DNA of 64,000 nucleotides from Syntrophus sp. PtaU1.Bin005 (GTDB taxonomy: Bacteria; Desulfobacterota; Syntrophia; Syntrophales; Syntrophaceae), in assembly GCA_002067745.1 (NCBI GenBank), contig MVRU01000001.1, positions 44,700 through 108,699 on the forward strand, given 5' to 3'. Within the stretch, counting starts at the first letter, position 1; the number at the start of each line of letters is the position of its first letter. Below the pieces are notes generated by a model, which was not told where the DNA came from, ran no database searches, and worked only from the letters and a program-made list of their open reading frames with translations. Shown piece by piece: positions 59,432-64,000 of this stretch. A program made the position numbers and the translations under genes.

Positions 59432-59824
59432 AGATCGAAAGGCCCCCTTTCCCGGAAGTGATCCATCTTGTACTATTTTTTTTTACTTCAAACGGATTTA
59501 TATTCAAGGATTATTTACCCAGGAAATGATGAGAATCTCTCGCAGCCTATAAAAATGGCAGAGCCGATTTGCATTAAGCATTTCCCGCAGCAAGTTATTC
59601 GCCATTTGTCTTAACGTAAGAATTTTGGCATCATCGAAATCCATACTTTCCCCGATTGTATGTTTCGAGGTGATTTTGTATTATTTTTCAGTTAAGTTTA
59701 TGCTCAGGCTCGTTCAGCCGTATAGCTGCATTGCTTCGTGAGGAGGGGGGGATAATCAGATTACCGGAGATAAATTGACCACGCAGAAAAATCCACGATA
59801 TGAAAAAAGGAGGAATAAATAACG
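59432..59824. other. AT-rich upstream region of the PEP-CTERM-like gene
   Basis: About 390 bases of low GC with no gene. It contains one promoter-like pair (listed separately) and a G-rich run (GGAGGGGGGG near 59742). No other structure was recognised. Confidence 0.45.
59656..59684 (+). promoter_or_regulatory. Candidate sigma-70 promoter for the PEP-CTERM-like gene
   Basis: TTGTAT (59656-59661) and TATTAT (59679-59684) are separated by 17 bases, giving a predicted leader of about 130 bases. The -10 box is good, the -35 box moderate. Confidence 0.4.
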
Positions 59825-60460
59825 ATGAAAAAATATTTATCAATTTTTTGTCTCATCATCACCATGATGGCCGGTTATGCACATGCCGGTACGGTATATA
59901 CCGACCGCGCCTTATTTGAAGCGGCGGTTTCGACATACACCATAGAAGATTTCGAGGCTTATCCTATTTCCGGCAATCCTGGCAGCGGGGCGGTGTCACA
60001 GATCAATTTTAATAACTTCTCCGCTGCATCAGTGCCCGATGCGGTAAAGGTATTGGATACGGAATTTGCCTATTCCAGGAATACAACCGTGGGGGGAGCC
60101 AACTATCTTTATCTGGATACCGATATCGGATTTACAGGTTCTGTAACAACCCTTTCTTTCAACAGCGGGATCAGCTTTTTTGGATTTGATTATACCTATA
60201 ACCCAAGCTGGAATTCGCAACTTAATCTTGCCGTTGAAGGAAATTCTTTTATTCTGAGCGATGTTGATAACTACGGCTATGGCTTCTGGGGTTATATTGG
60301 AGATGGTACGTTCAGTACAGTCACTATCGACTCAGGATATATCAGCGCATATGGTATTGATCAGGTTACATTTAATGCTGTACCGATTCCTGCTCCCATT
60401 CTGTTGCTTGGTTTTGGTTTGGCAGGACTGGCAGGGTTGAGGAAGAAATTGAACCAGTAA
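59825..60460 (+). CDS. Secreted protein with PEP-CTERM/VPxPA-type sorting signal
   Basis: A 211-residue exported protein: signal peptide (SIFCLIITMMAGYAHAG, cleavage after AHA), a beta-rich mature domain with a repeated Tyr/Asn/Gly character (YTIEDFEAYPISGNPGSGAV, TLSFNSGISFFGFDYTYNPS) and a C-terminal tripartite sorting signal, VPIPAPILLLGFGLAGLAGL then RKKLNQ. This is the layout of PEP-CTERM/VPLPA-CTERM substrates, which are processed by exosortase-type enzymes and usually linked to extracellular polysaccharide. No exosortase is in the window. GGAGG precedes the ATG by nine bases, and a strong terminator follows 24 bases after the stop, so it is monocistronic. Confidence 0.85.
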   Translation: MKKYLSIFCLIITMMAGYAHAGTVYTDRALFEAAVSTYTIEDFEAYPISGNPGSGAVSQINFNNFSAASVPDAVKVLDTEFAYSRNTTVGGANYLYLDTDIGFTGSVTTLSFNSGISFFGFDYTYNPSWNSQLNLAVEGNSFILSDVDNYGYGFWGYIGDGTFSTVTIDSGYISAYGIDQVTFNAVPIPAPILLLGFGLAGLAGLRKKLNQ

Positions 60461-60483
60461 CTGAACACAGAAACGACGCAATG

Positions 60484-60520
60484 AAAGAAAGGCAGAACCA
60501 AGCGGTTCTGCCTTTCTTTT
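60484..60520 (+). terminator. Strong intrinsic terminator
   Basis: AAAGAAAGGCAGAACC (60484-60499) and GGTTCTGCCTTTCTTT (60504-60519) form a perfect 16-bp stem with the tetraloop AAGC, the right arm ending in a T-rich run. It ends the PEP-CTERM-like transcript 24 bases after the stop. Confidence 0.9.
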
Positions 60521-60585
60521 GGTACGCCCAGCATGGGCGCACTCTCACTTTTCATGTCAGCGGATCCGCGTGGGTAAAATACGAA

Positions 60586-60615
60586 TTGACAAAGCAAAAT
60601 ATCCTCCCCTATATT
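60586..60615 (+). promoter_or_regulatory. Sigma-70 promoter of the DUF533 gene
   Basis: A consensus TTGACA (60586-60591) and TATATT (60610-60615) are separated by 18 bases, about 85 bases upstream of the ATG at 60701. The only near-consensus promoter I found in the window. Confidence 0.7.
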
Positions 60616-60700
60616 TAACACTCCTGATTAAGCAATTCATCATCCTAAAAATACAAACAAAACGGCAAACATTTCAGCAACGGCAAAGGAGGAGAAGAAA

Positions 60701-61549
60701 ATGAACATACGGGATCTTCTTGGAGCAATGGTGCAATCCGGAATGTCGGCTTCGTCAAATGAACGCATAAAAAACTCTTTAGGTGGAGGAATGCTGGATA
60801 ATCTTGGGAACATGCTGGGAGGTTCATCCGGGCAGACCGGAGGCGGAGGAGGCGGAATAGGGGACCTGTTATCCAGCGTCCTGGGGGGCGGACAAAAGGG
60901 GCCCGCCGCACCCGGTTCCGGGGGCGGCCTCGGTGATTTGCTTTCAAATATGCTGGGCAGTGCGGGACAAGCGGTTGGCGGCAACAGAAATATTGCCATA
61001 GGCGGCCTGGGGGCACTGATTGGTTCCCTTCTGGGCGGTGGAGGAAAGTCCGTCGGAGGGGCCGTCGGCGGCGGCTTAATGGCCGTTCTGGCCAGTCTGG
61101 CTTTCAATGCCCTGAAAGGAAGCGGACAAAAAAACCCGTCGATACCGGTCGGACTGCTGGAGCCACAGACGGAAATGGAGCAGCTCCAGATGGAACAAAG
61201 CTCGGAACTCGTTTTGCGTGCCATGATCAATGCAACCAAATCTGACGGCGAGATCGATCAGAATGAAATCGACCGAATGCTTGGAAAAATCAGTGAAATC
61301 GGGATTGATGAGGAAGGCAGGGACTATTTGAGGACCCAGCTGCAGCAGCCGATGGAAACGGAAGCGCTGATCGCCGCGGCACAGGGTCAACCGGAACTTG
61401 CGGCCCAGATCTATGCGGCCTCTCTGCTGGCCATTGAAGTGGACACCCAAGCGGAGAAGGATTACCTGGAACGGCTTGCTCAAGGATTGGGTTTAACACC
61501 GGAAATTACCCGGCGTATTCAAGAACTCGTTGGCCTGCAGCAGGCATAA
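60701..61549 (+). CDS. DUF533 (TerB-like) family protein
   Basis: A 282-residue protein related to YebE. The N-terminal half is Gly/Ser-rich low complexity (GLGDLLSNMLGSAGQAVGGN, GGLGALIGSLLGGGGKSVGG) with a hydrophobic Ala/Gly segment that may insert in the membrane. The C-terminal half (about 165-280) is the acidic helical TerB-like domain: LVLRAMINATKSDGEIDQNE, IDRMLGKISEIGIDEEG and DTQAEKDYLERLAQGLGLTP. The ATG follows GGAGGAG. Flanked by its own promoter and a strong terminator, hence monocistronic. Function unknown; metal-binding or stress roles have been suggested for TerB-like folds. Confidence 0.88.
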   Translation: MNIRDLLGAMVQSGMSASSNERIKNSLGGGMLDNLGNMLGGSSGQTGGGGGGIGDLLSSVLGGGQKGPAAPGSGGGLGDLLSNMLGSAGQAVGGNRNIAIGGLGALIGSLLGGGGKSVGGAVGGGLMAVLASLAFNALKGSGQKNPSIPVGLLEPQTEMEQLQMEQSSELVLRAMINATKSDGEIDQNEIDRMLGKISEIGIDEEGRDYLRTQLQQPMETEALIAAAQGQPELAAQIYAASLLAIEVDTQAEKDYLERLAQGLGLTPEITRRIQELVGLQQA

Positions 61550-62216
61550 AGGACAACGGTATGACGCCTTCCCTATTGATGGCGTCGCGAACTATGCACC
61601 GAATTTGAGAAGATTCTCGGCAACGGGAAGCAGAAACAAAGCGAGGGCTTAACTAAAATTGGTTAAGCCCTCGCTTTTGGAGTGGGTCGGGAAAAACCGG
61701 GCGGCAACTGTTTTTTTTCGAGGGGTAGTACTTCGATGTCATATCCAGCCGGATTATGAAACATCCCGTCAGTCCCATGAGGGAACTGCTTCCAGATCCT
61801 TGGAAGCCAGACCCGAAGGACAGAGGCGGTTTCCTCTCGCCTGCCAAGCTCTTAAATGTCCTGACCAGTCTTGCGTGATCCTTTTTCAAAGAACGGCTCA
61901 TTTGAAGGACTTCCGGATCAATATCCTGTCTGGAGAGCAGATCCGATATGACTTCGTCGCACGGTTACGTCCTGACAGGATCTGTCATTCTCTACCACCT
62001 GAGAAATTCAAGCGTGCATGGTGTAGTGCCTGACCCGGTTAACCTATGGATGCCATGCCGGATCATGTCCTGGAGCACCATGAAAAGTCAATATTAGCTG
62101 AATAGGAGTTTTATCCCAGTACAATTTTGAGATAAAGTTGAGGCACCTGTCCGGAAGGAGCGGACCACTGTCAACAAAAGTCCTGTTCAGGACCAATGAT
62201 CCGGGAAGTCGGGTTA
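61550..62216. other. Intergenic region after DUF533
   Basis: About 670 bases. After the terminator at 61638-61678 there are open frames on both strands (61659-62033 plus, 61653-61901 minus) with no motif, no good ribosome-binding site and mutual overlap, so neither is called. The rest shows nothing recognisable. Confidence 0.45.
61638..61678 (+). terminator. Strong intrinsic terminator
   Basis: AAAGCGAGGGCTTAAC (61638-61653) pairs perfectly with GTTAAGCCCTCGCTTT (61662-61677) around an eight-base loop, followed by T. It lies about 90 bases after the DUF533 stop and has A-rich/T-rich ends on both strands, so it could act in both directions. Confidence 0.85.
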
Positions 62217-63269
62217 TTACTCGTAAAAAAAGGTGCATTCAGAATCTTGAAGCTGGTTTTCCCGTGCTGTTGGAGTCAGGTTCACCAAGTGGATTCCAGA
62301 AAGATTGAATTTATATACGGATTTTACTGTTGGACAGCAGAGACCATCTCTGGGGCCATGAGTTAATAAACGAAGAACAATAATTCCATGTTCAATGTTC
62401 ATGGACTTAACTTCAACCCTGTCGCCCAGTGTGATCACTTTACTAATCGTGGGATTGCCTTGTGCCGCGATGGCCGCAGCAATACCGACCATAATTCCGC
62501 TTCCTCCGGTATTGCGCCAAAGAACAACGGCTCCATCAATAACGCCATCGCCATCAAGATCACCAAACGCTTTCTTTGCAATACCCACTGTATCCCAAAC
62601 AACCGGATCATCAGGACCCTGATCGTCCAGTTCTATTTTTTCTTTGTATTTCCCATTTTTAAATTTATATTCACATATTTCCAGATTATCCAAGATTTGG
62701 CCTGTAACGGGCTTTTTATCGCTTACAGTTTTTGCAAGATCGTGCTCACCGCTAAGTTTATGATGATCTCTCGATTTAGAGCTTCGTCCCGTCGTTTGAG
62801 CCATAGCCGTAACAGCTGCAATGCGCTGCGGCAGAACCGAAGCGAGTTCTAACCCACCGCACCCTCTAACCGTCTCTCTGCAATGGTGTAATTTTCTTGA
62901 ATCACCGGATGTTGTTCCGCTTTGCCGATAATATTTTAATGCAGCTTCGTGATAGCCCAAACCTTCTGCCGACATTCCAAGAAAATAGTACGCCAGATCT
63001 TGTCCATAGCCTATTTTCATCACCAATTCCGCCAAGGGCTCCCATTGTCTTGAATTATAAGATGAAATCAACTCATTACGATGTTCACCCCAACTGAGAT
63101 AGCATTCAGGAGTGTCGCAATCGAGATTCAGGTTTCCAACTTTCAGATCTCTCATAAACTGGGAGTGTAATTCAGGTGTTACCGTTGCATATTTAGGAGA
63201 GGCGCATGAAATCCCTATCAGGGTAACAACGAAAAGAATAGCACCCAGTAACGATTGTTTCCTCTTCAT
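62217..63269 (-). CDS. Lipoprotein with C-terminal FG-GAP-like motif, function unknown
   Basis: A 350-residue putative lipoprotein: signal sequence and lipobox IGISC (Cys22). A helical, TPR-like part (LAELVMKIGYGQDLAYYFLG, GLGYHEAALKYYRQSG, about 75-120) is followed by a Cys-containing stretch (HHCRETVRGCGGLE) and a basic linker. The C-terminal half has one EF-like/FG-GAP loop, GDLDGDGVIDGAVVLWRNTG, of the kind used in extracellular beta-propellers, and two adjacent Cys in DGLCCPTVKS. AAAGGA lies seven bases from the ATG. Isolated; no close family recalled. Confidence 0.75.
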   Translation of the reverse strand: MKRKQSLLGAILFVVTLIGISCASPKYATVTPELHSQFMRDLKVGNLNLDCDTPECYLSWGEHRNELISSYNSRQWEPLAELVMKIGYGQDLAYYFLGMSAEGLGYHEAALKYYRQSGTTSGDSRKLHHCRETVRGCGGLELASVLPQRIAAVTAMAQTTGRSSKSRDHHKLSGEHDLAKTVSDKKPVTGQILDNLEICEYKFKNGKYKEKIELDDQGPDDPVVWDTVGIAKKAFGDLDGDGVIDGAVVLWRNTGGSGIMVGIAAAIAAQGNPTISKVITLGDRVEVKSMNIEHGIIVLRLLTHGPRDGLCCPTVKSVYKFNLSGIHLVNLTPTARENQLQDSECTFFYE

Positions 63270-63680
63270 ACCTAATTCCTTTCATCCATCCGTGCTGATG
63301 TTGCCTATCGTTCAGCATGAATAAACTGTGATTGATCGGGTTCTTCCGGCTATTCCAGGTGGGCCTTTGCGAAACCTTCTCTGATCATTTCAAGATTTGA
63401 TATTATGATGTCCCAGCAAGATCAGTCGATCCTGTGGGGACTTTTATTGTGTGTTCTGATGGTCTGATTCCCGGCCTATTCTCTCGGATATCGCCCCGGA
63501 GACTGCTTCCTCCACTTCTGGATTTTCTGTCGTAAATTCCCAACCGTAAGCCAATGAGGTATAGAGGTGCAATCGTGGTTTGTCGATGTGACACTTCCGG
63601 GATGGGTTAACATCTGCTTTGATCCTTATGGCCTATGCCAGCCTCCTGAGATGAGGCTGTCAATATTGGTTGAGTCCTGT
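63270..63680. other. Intergenic region upstream of the lipoprotein
   Basis: About 410 bases between two minus-strand genes. No supported gene, hairpin-T structure or promoter pair was found; short frames lack ribosome-binding sites. Confidence 0.45.
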
Positions 63681-63878
63681 TCAAACATCAAGGATTTCCT
63701 TGACCCGGCCGACCGTCTCGTCTTGCAGCCGTACCTTGATGCCATGGGGATGCCTGGGGGACTTTGTTAGAATATCCAAAACAATTCCCTCCGTCAGTTT
63801 TCCGGTGCGCTGATCCTGTTTCTGGACAATCTTTACATGTGTCCCTGTTCTAATATCCGAACGGTTTTTTCCATTCAT
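63681..63878 (-). CDS. ywbE: YwbE family protein (DUF2196)
   Basis: A 65-residue small protein: MNGKNRSDIRTGTHVKIVQK, QDQRTGKLTEGIVLDILT, KSPRHPHGIKVRLQDETVGR, VKEIL. The TGKLTxGxVxDILT and HPHGIKVRL patterns identify the YwbE family, a small beta-barrel-like protein of unknown function. The ATG at 63878 is preferred over one six bases upstream because GGAAG is then eight bases away. Complete; the DNA beyond (63879-64000) shows no further gene. Confidence 0.85.
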   Translation of the reverse strand: MNGKNRSDIRTGTHVKIVQKQDQRTGKLTEGIVLDILTKSPRHPHGIKVRLQDETVGRVKEILDV

Positions 63879-64000
63879 GGGCATATCTTCCAGTGGGAGA
63901 AATTTCCCAGCTTTTCTGAAAAAGCGCTCCCAGCTTCATCGTTGCACCTTCGATCTTTTCATCTGCCTACTCTTGAGGATCTTGCGGGACAGCTTTAAAG

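Noticed and set aside
61653..62033. Overlapping open frames on both strands after the DUF533 terminator
   Set aside because: Neither has a ribosome-binding site, motif or protein-like composition; both begin within the terminator hairpin.
1..64000. tRNA, rRNA or CRISPR arrays
   Set aside because: I looked for tRNA T-arm patterns, regularly spaced repeats and rRNA signatures; the only T-arm-like hit (near 24407) is inside pqiC and has no cloverleaf.

Overview
The window reads as a chromosomal segment of an anaerobic, GC-moderate deltaproteobacterium; a Syntrophus/Smithella-like member of the Desulfobacterota fits best. This rests on gene content only: an ORP-type MinD/ferredoxin ATPase next to a NifX-like protein, a solitary molybdopterin oxidoreductase, a class-1 DUF362 ferredoxin protein, a PA2778/PA2779-type gene pair, and a disulfide reductase with an in-frame TGA at its catalytic position. 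No rRNA or tRNA gene was found, so the taxonomic call is an inference.

Layout. 1-10.1 kb: a co-directional glycogen/glycolysis operon (glgP cut by the window edge, glgX, class II fba, pfk, two secreted proteins of the DUF3300 and DUF2950 families, pyk). 10.6-26.2 kb: an envelope block with an RND tripartite pump, two potassium-channel-like proteins flanking a run of small secreted proteins and lipoproteins, the pqiABC lipid-transport operon, a broken AI-2E transporter and a conserved lipoprotein. 26.3-34.1 kb: a GH63-type glucosidase, glucokinase, a Na+/H+ antiporter, two unknown small proteins, a DUF362 ferredoxin protein and a collapsed pfk-pyk relic. 34.2-44.0 kb, mostly minus strand: a secreted repeat protein, a universal stress protein, the probable selenoprotein, purC (plus strand), pgi and the molybdopterin enzyme. 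44.2-50.1 kb: a decay zone with group II intron, IS21 and IS1380 remnants and a dead yjbQ, within which tpiA, pgk and two small secreted proteins are intact. 50.6-55.6 kb: a small protein, a methyltransferase/NifX-like/double-ATPase operon and a GMP synthase lacking the glutaminase domain. 55.7-64 kb: TPR lipoprotein, C39-like peptidase, PA2779 family protein, an outer-membrane protein, an unknown protein with a Cys/His motif, a PEP-CTERM-like secreted protein, DUF533, a lipoprotein and a YwbE-family protein.

How it works together. glgP, pgi, pfk, fba, tpi, pgk, pyk and glk are all here, so the window carries most of a glycogen-to-pyruvate route (GAPDH, phosphoglycerate mutase and enolase are not seen). 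GlgX debranches the polymer, GlgP releases glucose-1-phosphate, and the GH63 enzyme plus Glk would handle free glucosides and glucose.

The observation I would follow first is the CoA-disulfide-reductase/NADH-oxidase family gene at 37244-38614. Its only in-frame stop is a TGA exactly where the family has its single redox-active cysteine, followed by a plausible bacterial SECIS hairpin. Second is the pfk-pyk relic, in which blocks of two glycolytic genes have been fused by successive deletions.
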